From NCBI RefSeq assembly GCF_901709675.1, contig NC_051095.1, positions 9,391,956 through 9,455,955 of the forward strand: a DNA stretch of 64,000 nt, read 5' to 3'. Shown one piece after another: positions 25,801 to 38,500 of this stretch (positions within the stretch are counted from its first letter, which is position 1; every line of letters begins with the position of its first letter). This DNA comes from Syngnathus acus. Lineage: Eukaryota; Chordata; Actinopteri; Syngnathiformes; Syngnathidae. Under the pieces are notes generated by a model. It saw only the letters and a program-made list of their open reading frames with translations, was not told where the DNA came from and did no database searches. Both the position numbers and the translations under genes were made by a program.

Positions 25801-26282
25801 CTCCCCCTATTATTAAATGTACCCTGTTATCAGGAGAAGAGAGGAACTATAAATGTCCATGTACAAGTCAGCTGGACGTGTGAGTGCACTGTTCTGAAGC
25901 AACCCACTTGCTCTTCAATTTAAGTGAGTATACTTTTTTTTTTCTCAGGCCTGGAAGGCGTCCATGGTTTTTGCCTGACCAAAATAGTCATCATCCCCCA
26001 TCTCCCCAGGAGTCTGAAATGGAGACTATTGTATGAGCTGGTATCACTGACTTCTGGAAAGTATGTCTTGTAACCTGTGCTTGTTAGAAAGCCAGGGTAA
26101 GGACACCTGACAGCTGAGCAGTGAGCTTCCTAAACCCAACCATTCCAATGTCTGTTTTAACATAGTGATGACTGGGCGGCTAAGGCAAAGCGGATTGTTG
26201 GATGGCTTCCATTGGCAGGCTGATTGTTCCAGAACAGGAACCTAACCCAGATGGGAATTATACACCCTATAGTCTTTTTAGA
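22831..26282. other. Intergenic DNA with one repeat fragment
   Basis: A repeat 3' end at 23.1 kb and short A runs (25.31, 25.43 kb). The 140-codon frames at 23656-24340 overlap on both strands and have no recognisable content. Confidence 0.5.
23082..23168 (+). repeat. 3' end fragment of the same dispersed repeat
   Basis: The segment GGCTGGGATAGGCTCCAGCA, GCGACCCCCGTGGGGACAAA and GCGGTACAGAAAATGGATGG is the 3' terminal part of the family, ending in three ATGG units. 5' truncation is typical of target-primed insertion. Confidence 0.75.
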
Positions 26283-26400
26283 ACTAATATTACAGTGAAT
26301 CTCTGTTTATCATGGATCCAGTCATAATATGTGAACATTTGCAATGTCGAGAGACCAAATATTTGATCGTTTCATCCATCCCACACAGTTGGAAAATGAA
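26283..26400 (+). mobile_element. Possible remnant of a DNA transposon end
   Basis: ACAGTGAATCTCTGTTTATC followed by ATGGATCCAGTCATAATATG resembles the CAGTG...TCGTTTATCGCGG type of terminal sequence found on Tc1/mariner-group MITEs. It is diverged and no partner end was found. Confidence 0.3.
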
Positions 26401-29400
26401 ACATATGAAACACACTTAAGATGATTAAAACACAATATTTTTGCATCCACAGATCCAAAAGACAATGTTTTTTTTCATACACAAGCAACTGTGGGAAAGA
26501 CAGCAGGGGTCTGGCCCGGTATGGAGGTGCTTAGGGGGTCTCATGCGAAGGTAATGATGACCAATGTATTCCTTGCCCAGTATGACATGTAGGAATGCAT
26601 CATTTTACACAATCCCCATGATGTAGCACTTTCTGTCCTGCTGCGCTGGTCATACAAGAGACAGCTGTAAGCGAGCGACGGTGTATTTGTTTTAGGATGG
26701 GATGTGTCAAAAAATACAAGCCTGTAGAAGAGTACCACCTGTTTCCTTTAAAGAGCCGGCGTCACTGAAGCTACTTTGCATTTTGGTGTTTTCGCTTCGT
26801 TTCCCCGAGCCTGTCTTGCCACGGATAACAATAACTCTGCATGGAGTGTCGGGAGGGGGGAGATTTGACACCTTGTATCGGTAAAAAGGTGATGACCAAG
26901 CGTGTTGCTACCTCCAGGTGAGGAGCATTTTTAACAGTATAACTCAGTTGCTAACCAAAACAGCAGCATATATGTAAACAGTCTCTCAGATGAATTCAAG
27001 CGTTTAGTATTACGTTATGTAAGAATGAGGGAAGATTCCGATTCAGTAGATCTTACATTTCTATGAGAAAGAAATGTAGTAAAAAAAAGTGTTGACTTGT
27101 GTTATTTGTCCCAGAAATGTATATTCGTCACAGCTCTCACTACTCACAATCTTGAACCCGTTGTACTGTTTTGTTCTCTGTTCTCTTACACATTGAAGCC
27201 CGGTTTCGACACCCCAGCGATAATGGCGGCCCGCCAGAAAACGGCAGAGCATTTTATTTCACGCAGTTGTTGTTGTCTTTTAACGCACAGACACACATGC
27301 AAGCCTCACCGAGAGTCCATTTGTTATGTGTCACCTTACAACAGCCTGTCAGCACTGTGATAAACTCTCCCTTGTCATGGCAGGACAATTTAACAAAAAA
27401 AGAAAAAGCTGCTCACACTTAAAGAGCAATGAAATCAGAAAAGATTCGGAAAAAAAATGTAATTTCCATTCAATATAAATAGTAAATGTAGTATTTGTAA
27501 TGTTTATTATGACAGGAATAGAACGTTCCAAGATTACTTCAGATGTATAGATTAAAAGCAATTTGTCACGATTAATCGCTGGAGGTTGGAGTCAATAATA
27601 ATGATAATTCCATAATTTGAGAAAGAGCCACAGAAACCACGCTGATTGTCTTTCATTGATTTGTCAGTTCCATGATGAACATACAAGGCGGGCGTGTACC
27701 ATATTCCCAAAAAGGGTGCCAACAATCGCTGGCCAACATCAAATACTTGCATTCACGTTCGCCTCCTTGCCAAAGACGTCAATTACATTGGAAAGGGAGA
27801 GGGAGGAGGAATCAACAGCATTCCAATCTATGTCGGTTTGAAATGTCTCTGAGATTGTGGAAAAATTAGTGGATCATTAACATGTGTGTCCGCTGAGAAG
27901 GAAAAGCACGACTCTGCTCTACGCGCAAAAATATGTTTGAACGTGAATACAGGCACCTCTTGAAACTTCAACATCACTGTCCAGGGCTCATTCATAAAAA
28001 ATAAATAAATGTATTGTTCCGTTTTTTTATTTCTACATCTGGGTTGGGAAAGCAATCTCACGATGACTATATGAGACAACTATGTTGGCAAAATATAATT
28101 AACAAATCACAATTGGAGAGAGAGAGAAAGAGAATAAGTATATAAAATATCAAGCTAAAAATAAGGTATTTAATATTCAAACTGATGATGTTTTTGATGC
28201 CTACCAAAAATCTCAGATGAGTTCGGGGCCACATAAAAAAAAAAAAAAAAAAGTAATATTATCTACTCTAATATTATCACAACTTTACATTGTTCTTAAA
28301 TTGGCGGTTTTAAACGATTTATTCAGATAAATAAGTCAATTGAGTACCAGCACGACCTTTGGAAGGTACTTAACATGGTGGAAGGGTGTGGGGGGCTGAC
28401 ATAGTACATGGTTTGCAAAAAGATCAAAATATCCTTCTAAATAAAAGGAAAAGAAAAGCACTGAGTTCAATAAATGTTCAAATTTGATCATAATAATAAT
28501 TGTAATATTCATTTTCCTAAATGGACAACAAAATAAGTCAGTTGAACTCAGTAGTTGAGTGATTGTTGTCCTTCCTATAAAATGTTGCCCCTCTTAAGTA
28601 CAATATTCACCTGGCCACATCGCAATCCCAACGTTTACACTTTGACCACCATTGTTGTTGACTTTGTGACATTCCCAAACAGCGTACGACACGACAGCTG
28701 CTTTCCTCTCACACGTTTACGAGCGTCACGGCTTTCTTGGCTTTTCTTCTGCAGCATGACCACGGGCAGCTGTGATTATCACCGCCACCGTGTTTACATT
28801 TCTACTGCCCGTCCTGCTCAGATCTTTGTCACGCAGCCGTAACTATTTGATACTTAACATCACGCTGCGTTTACGAGGCCGGCCTTAAGCCCCCTCGTGG
28901 CCCGTCTGGAACCTTCTGGTCACACGCTGGGGCCTTTTTGGATGCGAGCACGTATACGCGCTGATGGATGTAATCCACTCTACCCGCGCTCCGCTTGGTG
29001 TAACCTTTGTGAAGCCAAAGCCCGCCTTCATGCTTGTTGACTTCACAAGGCTCTCTCGTTCGAAAGCACGACTATTTGAAATCAGGCTCCTGGAGAATTT
29101 CATGCTCGCCAGTGTTGGAAAGAGGCAGGTATATGATGGAAATTGGAATTTTATTGTTCTGGTTCTCATCTGACTTGGATTCTGGTCAATCTTATGTTCA
29201 CGCAAGATGCACATAATTCAGGAAATTACCAGATCTAGTATGTACAAGTCAATAGCTTACATACTACATACATGTAACGTTCAAATAAGACAATATGAAC
29301 TGTGAAGGTGACCAGAATTAAAATGAAACAGAACAAATACCAGGACACAAAACCTCTAATAGCCCTACACATTGTATAGTCAAATGCAATTATGATAAGA

Positions 29401-30000
29401 CTGATTTCATGAATATGCCACGAAAGCCGCAATAGACTCAAAACTACAGAAAATCATATGCACAACGTACACTCAACAAAGCAAACATCCAAGCAACCAA
29501 CTAAGTAGCAAATACAAAAAAACAGACTACCGCCAAATGAGCCAACTGAGTTACCTATGATAACCAACCAATCAATTAAAATAATGACCTCTGCCCAAAG
29601 GCTGTAAGCTGTGGATCAGCCATTTGTTCATTCTAATGCAAAAAAAAAAAAAAGAACAATTGCATAGGGAATAGTTCACTGCTCTGCGGAGAGAAAATCT
29701 GGCTTGGTGAATGACTTGGAATGCGACCAATAATCCATTGCAATGAGGTCAGTGTGCAGGATCACACAATCAAACGCATGCAAATAGCCGGAAATGTTTT
29801 TGTTCCCTTTCTTTTAAAATGTAATAAAAGCAAATGCAGAATGATGCCTTATGTTTGTACTTGCCAGAAACCAACATCAAAATATTTGTGCTGCCTGCTA
29901 AATATGAATTTGTTACTCCGTCCACATATGCACGCACACACACACACACACACACGCATGTACGCACACACGTGCTCATGCATGCATCTTTACTACATCC
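26401..30000. other. Intergenic DNA, no gene seen
   Basis: GC-richer parts at 28.6-29.1 kb could be regulatory. No frame matches a known family. Confidence 0.5.
29931..29970. repeat. (CA)n interrupted microsatellite
   Basis: About 40 bp of CA/CGCA, on the edge of a GC-richer block beginning near 30.0 kb. Confidence 0.9.
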
Positions 30001-31800
30001 AACAAACTGTTCATTGTCACAGCAATGGTCTCGCTCACATCCTGGGATAACCTTTAATGATGTCACGTATTTGTCAGCGGCCTCGAGAAGATACGGCATT
30101 CCGACGTGGCTCCTGGAGCAAATCATCGGCGGCCTGACAGGAGGGCGGTACGCATTCATGAAACACTCCCAAAATCAAACATGGCCGCCGTCATCAATTG
30201 TGGTTTTGTGTAGAAAAGAAAAGAAAAGAAAAGAACACTTCTTCAGCTTGGCCATTGGCTGACATTAGTTACAGGAAACATTACAAACAGTTCAACATGA
30301 GGACACTTAGAAACAACACTGACTGATGATTGGTATTAAATTACAAGCGCTTAATGACAGTAAAGTGGTCCAGAGAGAGGTAAACAGCAGAAAGCAAAAA
30401 CACAACCAGTAATGACGGCAAGATCCAAAAACAGCAACACAACACCTTATTCTGCGAGACAATTAAGAACAAAGAGCAAAAGCAAAAGACAACCGTAGCT
30501 TCCGAAGCACTTTGGTTGGCGAGAGAACAGACAGACCAGAGAGAATCACCAGAAAGGGTAAAGTCGCCAGGCCGTAGTGACAGAAGCAAATGGCAGAGCA
30601 ACCAAAGTTTGACAGAAGACCTCCTTTTGACTTTTTAATGAGGACTTTATGAAAGAAAAAGAAAGACGGGGTCTTTGTCAGACAGCTCATCAAAACGACA
30701 AGTTGGCTGAAGCCGCTGGTCATCTTCCCGGCAATAACGCAAAAATGACGGCGCATTATTTCACTCTCCAGCCGCAAGATCCAACGTGTGTTTGACAAAC
30801 TATCGGCGTATAAATCAATAAGTGCGGTCTACCGTATGCTCGTCATGTATTATGAACCGTCATTACGATTACAATTGAAAACGTGGTCACATGTTGCGTT
30901 CACTTCCCCCGGTCAAAGCGGTCGTTTGATGGCGGTAATTGATGAGAACTTGATTGGAGCGATAAGCAGCTTTGGCCGTGCTTTCCTCTCATGAACTCAA
31001 GAGTGAAGAAAGATTTAGTGAGTGGATGCTTGATACGACGTTCGCTTTAGATTCAAGCGGGGAAGACAACTGTTTCCAATATTTGCCTCGCTAAATCAGC
31101 CTGACGAAATATTGCAAACACTTCCCAGGATGAAGTCAAATGTGAGAATAATCATCTTTATATTCTATTGACTTTCTACTCTTTGTCGATTTTTCCAAGG
31201 TTGACTTTTTTGTTTTGCTTTTTTAAAAACGTTCACCATATTTATGTTGTATTTTGACTTGTCATTTTGCTCATATTCTTTCCTCATTTTTGAAATTGTT
31301 CATTAACTTTTACAATGTATTTATATCTTCATTTTTACATGTATTTGCCATTTATATTCATCATTCCTTACGATTTCACAAAGGAAATGATATACTAAAA
31401 GCAAAATCAAGATGACTGGAAAGGAGAAGTGGTGGAGGAGGAAGAGTGGGTGGGGGGGTGGGGGTGAGGGTAAGCAGCACATAAGTGGCCCCCGTGAAGA
31501 CGCACTGATCCTGCGCCAAACATCCACTTCCTGACGGGCCTGCTCTGGAACAACTGGAGCTCATTAGGACGCTTCTGGGGAAGATGAATTAGCCAAGGGG
31601 ACGAGGGGGGAGCGTGAGGTGCGTCTATCAGCACTCGCTCTGGCTCTTTGCTGGGACACCTTGTTGTTGGTCTCCCCGCGGAGGAGGATGACCATGACGA
31701 CCGCGATGGCCGAGTGTGTTTGATGTGCAGACGCCATGTCCACTCGGTCTTTTGTCTCTAATTCATCTCATTGAAAGACGCCGCAAAAAGACATCTGCGA
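30001..31800. other. Intergenic DNA with candidate regulatory blocks
   Basis: 30.02-30.16, 30.88-30.98 and 31.55-31.77 kb are GC-richer, non-repetitive and contain TAATGATG, GGTAATTGATGAG and GATGAATTAGCC cores. No exon is evident. Confidence 0.35.
30212..30234 (+). repeat. (AAAAG)n microsatellite
   Basis: About four and a half AAAAG units. Confidence 0.9.
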
Positions 31801-34119
31801 CTTCCAAAAAACCTTTGGCAGGCCGCACCGCTAATCAAGTCCAAATATGCAGGAGTCTGTATTAAGCCCACTGTGATTGAATATTATTCTTTGCTCAGGC
31901 TACAGTCATTTGTTATTTTACATTTTTTACCGCCAGCACAATTATGCTCTCTTATTTCCGACAAACTTGTTGGCCGCAACATGCTAAAGTTCTTTGGGAT
32001 ATTCACATGAAAACGGATTCATAAATCACTGTGCCTACTTTTAAGTATGCTTTGTCAACAAGGTGACAAATTTGTTATTTGTTATCTGTTATTTACACAT
32101 CTTGTCTTTTGTCTAACATAGTAAACTTGTCCATTTTCTTGGTGTCCTTATTTGTCTTATCTGAATAAAAGACTTCTCCTTGCTAAAACTAAATAACTGA
32201 AAGCACTACATGTACTGCTGCCCTTAGTCTCCTCTTAGATAACACTAATATTAATGCTCATTCTTCACTTTTATTTTTGTTCATCTGTCTCTCAGGCCCT
32301 GACAGAAAAAGCAATAATCAGTTTGAGGTTAAGTGGTGTCTTAGAAAAACAGAAGACACATTCGTTGCAAGCCCACAATAACAACAGTAACACTGTCACA
32401 CGCACTCAACTCTTTTACGGCACTCACCCCAGGAGGATTGTTGCATTGCAATCTGAACCCCAGTCCAGATTTATGGCTGTTTTCAGCTTGTTACGGCAGA
32501 TTTATCTTCACAATAAAAGAAGAGACAGACAATCTGGAGGAATCATTAAGGGGTGGTGAGGCAGGGGTGCAAAAGATGTGCCACAAAAACATGGCAACTA
32601 AGTAAGCCTTGTCAGAATTCAAAGTGCTACAAAGAAAAAGTACCGAAAACAATGAATCGCTCATGAGGTACTGATGACGTACTGATGTTTACTTTTTTGT
32701 TGTTTCTTAGCATCTCTCCCAACACAGTTTTTCGGTGCCTTTCTTCTTTTGAATGAAACAGGTTCCCTCACCTAGAATTAAATATTTGTATTTACTCAAA
32801 ATCTACTTGGGTTATCTAGACAGCTATCGAAGATAACTAGGGAGCCAGTCTCACTAAAGTCAAGTCTACAAAAACACAGCTACAATGGATTTCAAATTGA
32901 ATGGACAAGACTATCAGATGCCCGTGCCACACCTCTACTCTGAGCCTCTCCTAAAAAATATATCTGAGAGAGCCCATGCAGCCTACGGAGAACCTCGTAT
33001 AGGCTGCCTGTATCAAGAACGTTTTGAAATGAGCAAGATATCTTCAACTATCTGGATACCCCATCATTAACGTTCTCATGTATTTTCCTGGACGTGGCAA
33101 TGACATCTGAGCTGCCAAACCTCGTCAGTCAGCTCATGACACCTCCAAGAATCCAAGAGTCTAAGAATTCTAGCAGCCAGCAAAATACAAACGACACAAG
33201 CGGATTAAGCTACGAGCGGTCGATAATCAACACCGGACCTTGTAATTTTAAACGGGACATTTTCATTCTTTCCGAGCGATGTGAGCGGTCATCTCTTGGA
33301 GGAAACTAGCTTGGCGGCAACACGTCCTTTTAAGCAGTCACACCCCGAGTGGTCGCTTATTCGAGCGGTCACACTGACGATCAATTTCCGTGATTCATGA
33401 TCCGGCACCAAAGGAGTGCAGCTGAAACAAGAGAAAAAAGGAATGCTGACATGATAGGTTGAAAAATCTACACAGCCGCGTTTAGCATTTGTCTTCTTGT
33501 CAAGTTAATGGTAGTTAACAACATGCATCTACCTATCTAGTTAGCATTTTAGTAATAAATTGTTTTGCTCAATAGCTAGCTGGCATAGCTATCCAAAGTC
33601 AATTTACAGTATCTTGTTATATGCTCGATTTATATATATATATATATATATAGCTGAGTCTAAGAGAATAGTTTATCAACCTAATCACATAGTGTAGCAA
33701 AATGTGTTGATCTAACTTTCCTAGCTAGCTAGCTACCAGATCTATGTATTTAGCGATCAGTTACATAGGCTACCAAGTGAAGTGAGATACATGTTATGCT
33801 AGTTTATCAGTCTCAGCTAGCATCTTTTTATCAAACATTTTACGAACCATTTCACACACACTCAAAGTAATTTCTCATATACTAATTGTCATTTTTACTG
33901 CATAGTTTGTTGGTGGCCTTTATTTCCAATGTCTCATCCTTAGTAGACTCCTCCCTTCATCTGCGATTGATTAAATAAATGTCGATCCAAGTTCGCCACT
34001 TTTCGCAGAAATACGCCACTTAAACGTTTTTTTCACGTATTCCTTTGCGGATGTTTTTTATTTATGGTGTGAATGTATTTATGACTAACTACACGTAATT
34101 CCTCCAAATAAACATAGGT
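31801..34119. other. Intergenic DNA with a GAGCGGTC motif cluster
   Basis: Five GAGCGGTC-like octamers lie at 33214-33370. A 61-codon frame at 32885-33070 has protein-like composition but no identity. Confidence 0.4.
33630..33652. repeat. (TA)n microsatellite
   Basis: About eleven TA units. Confidence 0.95.
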
Positions 34120-34474
34120 GTAAAGACGACGCTGGTTGATCATACTGATGACAGGGTTCCTTCTCAAGGTCATGGTCTTCAGCCTATTAGCAGACTTGAT
34201 ACGCTAAACATGGAAAGACTTATGAGTGAGGGCATAGTTTTGCCAGACAGCCGCAGACACCCCATGGAGACAGTCCTGCGTCAAGTTGCTCCTTTGGAAA
34301 AAAAAAAAAAATCTCGCCTCTCATTTGAGTGACAGGCCATATGGGCCACAGTGCCATCCAGGAACCCCTGCTGGTGACCACCCCTCAACACCGCAGACAA
34401 AAAATGACAACCCCACCTCATTCCAACCAGCAGTCATGTTCTCTCATGTTGAGCATCACTACTACACTATGTAG
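34120..34474 (+). pseudogene. Coding-like fragment of unknown origin with a frame change at a poly-A run
   Basis: From 34120 a frame reads VKTTLVDHTDDRVPSQGHGL, continues through MERLMSEGIVLPDSRRHPM and VLRQVAPLE, and stops at 34330 soon after a ~14-base A run at about 34298-34311. In the neighbouring frame, reading continues after the A run as SHLSDRPYGPQCHPGTPAG, through SFQPAVMFSHVEHHYYTM, to a stop. The composition looks protein-like on both sides, and a one-base change in the A run would explain the break. An AG precedes the block. I do not recognise the protein. Confidence 0.3.
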
Positions 34475-36027
34475 ACATGTTCAGTGTCTTTATGCCCAGT
34501 GGGCATGAGCTAACATGTTCAGCATCAGCATGAACTTATGACTAAAACTACATGCGGACTCTTACCAGTTTCTTCGTGCCGTTTTCAACATGGTAATCTA
34601 ATACTTCTGCTATTATTATCACTACTCTTAAAACACCTACAACTCATAATAACAATCATAAACAGAAGAATGTCTGGCAGGAATAGTGATGTGCCAACAT
34701 GGGTTTACAATAATAATAATAATAATAATACGATGATCGTTGATGGTTAATTACTCAGAATGTTAAATATACAGAATATATATACTGTGTATCACATTCA
34801 GTCATTTCAAAATATTTTGTAAGGAATGTTTACATTTTTACTGCATTTGTACTATTTTAATGGACATCAGCATTTATTATTACATTGTTGTTAGTGTTTC
34901 ATCATACCAAATGAAATCCCTAGTTTGTGTTTGCACACATTCTTGGCAATAAATACCAAATATGAACAACGGCAGATGCATTTTTCTACATCCAGCGCAT
35001 CAAAAATTGCTCATAATTTCCAATCTGTGTGTAATTTCGCTCCACCGCTACAATTCATTAGCAAAGAAAACAGAAACGGTGGTCTTTTTGTGCGCCATCT
35101 ACAAAGTGGACACAGATGTAGCGGCGTGGGCGCTAATAAGAGCTTGCGTACGAGTGTGAATGTGCCATTATATTGAAATTACCACACTAAAGGGGGGAAA
35201 AAAAAAATCCACCCTTGTAGTCCAATACAGCCCTTGAGAGGGTGGCCCACGTCCATCTCAGTTAATGATCAATTTCCTTGTCCGAATAAATACTTCCTAC
35301 TGAAAAAAAAAAATACAGTTTCAACATTTTATTTCCAGTGAAACACAAGAGGATACACTCTCGTTTAATTGGAAGGCAAAAGAATCCTCTTTGGAGTCCA
35401 CATGCTGTTCTGGGGATTATATTTCATTGTTTTGTTTTATGATTAATATGAATTCACAAGGCCATCTGGCGCTGGTCTGAGTCACCGGCGGGTCAAACAA
35501 CATTTCTACTTAACATCACTTTAGAAATCATTTCCTCCTGTGCTCATTACAAATAAATACTTGGCGATACCATGTAACGTTAAACTACTTTATTTGAATT
35601 ATAGTTCAGCTCGGCATGAAATTAACACAGAGGTTGTCTTTCAAGATCCAATCATTGATTTCTTTACGCGCCGCAACGACAACAAAAATTAGAATCTGAC
35701 AGTCCCTGTTGAAATTCTTCAATTTACAAAAACACAACTGCTTAGTTCATTGAATGCTCAAAATCATCGTTAAGTTTACAAAATCATGAACGCTAGCTTC
35801 ACTCACTACCAAAGATTTGCTTCAATTCTCTTGAAAGTACGTTAATTGGTAAAAGTCTAGAAATGTTCATTATGTTACTAGATTCACTATGAAATCTGAT
35901 TTGATACCAATGTCCATACGTCCAATTTTAAGAGGAACAATTCGGTTCGGTTACACGCATCTTTGAAATCAAACCTAATTTTCGGATTCAAATTGGTTTT
36001 TGCGCCACCCCTACTGGTGAAACTATG
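34475..36027. other. AT-rich intergenic DNA, nothing recognised
   Basis: One AAT microsatellite. 35.22-35.29 kb has a short AGTTAATGATCAATTTCC block; otherwise featureless. Confidence 0.5.
34709..34730 (+). repeat. (AAT)n microsatellite
   Basis: About seven AAT units. Confidence 0.95.
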
Positions 36028-36063
36028 TTTGTTTTTTGTTTTTTTTGTTTTTTTTGTTTTTTT
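36028..36063 (+). repeat. (GT7-8)n T-rich tract
   Basis: Runs of six to eight T separated by single G, directly abutting the retroelement-like 3' tail at 36064. In minus orientation it reads as an A-rich tail. Confidence 0.85.
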
Positions 36064-36560
36064 AGAATAGAATAGATCTTTATTGTCATTGTCACACATG
36101 TACAACGAAATTTAAAATTTAAAGGAATAACCGTGAGCGGGGAAAGCGTAGCGTCGCCGCCGTCGCGGAGGCCAGCTGCATGTTTCGGCGGCCGTCATCA
36201 GGAATACTTAACGGCGGTTTGACAAAGGTCGTAAACGGAGTCAAGGTGTCAAACAGGTGTTGCGAAAGAGGAGAGCGGGACGAATAAAACCAGAGTGCGG
36301 AGAGGAGGCGCCGAGAGACAGAGCGCTCCGACAAAGACGTTGGAGAGGCGCTAACGTCGACCTCTGGCTCCTTGCCTGTCGTAAATCGCCAGTCGTTACG
36401 AAGGGCCGGACGCCTCCGGGCGATCGCTTCAAACGGGGGCGCGGCGCTTCTACGCGTTAGTTCGGGGGCTTTGGGTGAGGGGTGCGTTACGATCCCATCG
36501 CTGCTCTGCGCCTCCACATCTGGCTGGCAGCGCCTCGGCCCCCAAATTGAGACTTTGTGT
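36064..36560 (-). mobile_element. Possible non-LTR retroelement 3' end with GC-rich body
   Basis: On the minus strand the segment ends AAATTTCGTTGTACATGTG, then GACAATGACAATAAAGATC and TATTCTATTCTA. This is a 3'-end type often seen on fish retroelement copies. Upstream on that strand (36118-36560) is a conspicuously GC/CpG-rich block with a 132-codon frame that matches nothing I know. The tail is the stronger part; whether the GC-rich block belongs to the same element is uncertain. Confidence 0.45.
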
Positions 36561-38319
36561 CTTCTTGTGACATCTTTATGAAGGCACGCTGTTACTCACT
36601 TCTATAAACCTGGCCTTCACCTAACTGGCCTCCCCTCGACACCCGGTGACGGTGAGACATTAATGCAAAACATTTGTGGCGTCTTCCTTAAAGGAGCTGT
36701 GAAAATGGGAATTGAACCTGTGCACCTTGTCGACATTACACCACTGGATGAATCTATCCGCCCAGCGCTGATTTATGAGCTGGCCTGGAAGTGCCCGCTG
36801 AAGTTATTCCCTACTTCAAGGATTCCCAGACTGTGGTGCGCGTCGTTCCAGGGGGTGCGTGAGATTGAAAGTGTGACGGCAATCAGTTGTAAGATAAAAT
36901 TTTGTGAGTGTGAAGCCTTTGGGTGGGGTGTGCTAACTCTGCGTGGCCTAAAAGATTTGGGAAAGACTGGTTTGGAGCAGAGATTCCCAAAATGTAGTGT
37001 ACCATGAAAATTAGAGTGGCTACCTCTCTAGAAATATTGAAATCTCGACTACAACACATTTTTCTACACTCACGTTTGGTCAAACCACAAAGAAGTTTCC
37101 ATTCGTTTCTAATCCTGCCTGGAGTTTGACCTGTTTTATTGCCGCTTCTCTTCTTCTTCTCTTCTTAGAATTGTTAGTGCGGAGGATTCTGCATAAACCG
37201 ACCAGGACAGGTTCTAAGCTAAGGGGAGGCACTCTCGACTTGATTTAATTTTTTTAGTTCTTATGCAAGCAGATGGGACATGCAAATATGGGATATTTAG
37301 GGAATTCATGAGTAAAAAAAAAAAAAAGAAGAAAAACTGCTTTGGATCAGGATTCCCAAACTGTAATACATGCACCCTCCTGGGATTTTAATAATTTATT
37401 GTCACTGATTTGATTTAAGTGGGGATTTTTTTTTTTTTAAAAGAAGCACTGAGTCAAATTCCATTTAGAATTTTTTGTAATTGTAATAATGTGACATACA
37501 AGACGGAATGGACTCAACAACAGAATATGGTGTGGAGGGTAACAGTAGGAGACATGATGCTACAGGATGACGGACAGCTTCACTGTCACTTGACATCCAC
37601 TAATGCCTCCCGTGGCCTACCCTCTGCACCCCCCCCCCCCCCCCCCCCCCCCCAATAAGCCTTCGGGGCATGGCGCCATGGCCGTCATGCATGCGCAGTG
37701 TAGCGTTTCCCAAAATGCAGGATGGATGCAACGGGGGCTCTTTGCCTTTGACAGCGGGAATAAATCACCACAATTACAAGCTACTAGAAACTGTGGCTCC
37801 TTCTCAAATTCAAGATGTCTCCTCTTTGCTGTATTTATTTAAATGCAGATGGGAGAGGCGGCTATTGTATGCATTTAGTTAGATAATGGTGTATCACAAA
37901 AACCCAGGGGATAGTGACCACGACCAAACATGAAGAAACACATGAGGCAATACAGTGTTGCTGAGTCCTGATTTGAATAATTACATGCCTCAAGATGGCA
38001 GCAAAATACTTTCTTTCGGTTAGACAAGGCTATGGCCTAAATAAATGAAGCACCTGTCCCCCCCGCCCCCCAGGTCAACATAGCTACTTGGCATGCCACC
38101 ATAAGGAGTCTTTGGCCTGAACAAAGAAAACGATAGATTTTTTCTTGACGAAAATAAAAAGGCTAGGTTGTGAATGCCAAACAGCAAATATGATAAAAGC
38201 GATGTTATTGAGTGACGCCTTTTGTCACTGCCTTTGCTCATAGTAACACCACCACCATCTGACTCTCTCCAGCCCTCCCCACCAATTTCTTTTTTTTTTC
38301 TTTTTTGCAGCATGTGGGT
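36561..38319. other. Intergenic DNA with a poly-C tract
   Basis: Apart from poly-C and a few A/T runs no gene or transposon end is visible. Confidence 0.5.
37629..37653 (+). repeat. 25-base poly-C tract
   Basis: An uninterrupted run of 25 cytosines, hence 25 guanines on the other strand. Such tracts can form i-motif and G-quadruplex structures. Confidence 0.95.
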
Positions 38320-38500
38320 AGGACGTAAGGGAGCGCAGGACAGGGGGAAATTGGCGTAATGAATTTAGGGCGCTCATGCTTGCTGAGGCGAGGCTCCCTC
38401 GGCTGCTCGTAGCCATTAATCTTCCGCACTCTGTCAAGACCAAAATGTGCCCACAATGAGCAAAGGGGGAGCTCCAATTGACTACCAATTACGCGCCTGT
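38320..38500. other. Candidate conserved non-coding block
   Basis: Contains GGCGTAATGAATTTAGGG, GTAGCCATTAATCTTCCG and CTACCAATTACGCGCC in non-repetitive DNA lacking a coding frame. Confidence 0.3.
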
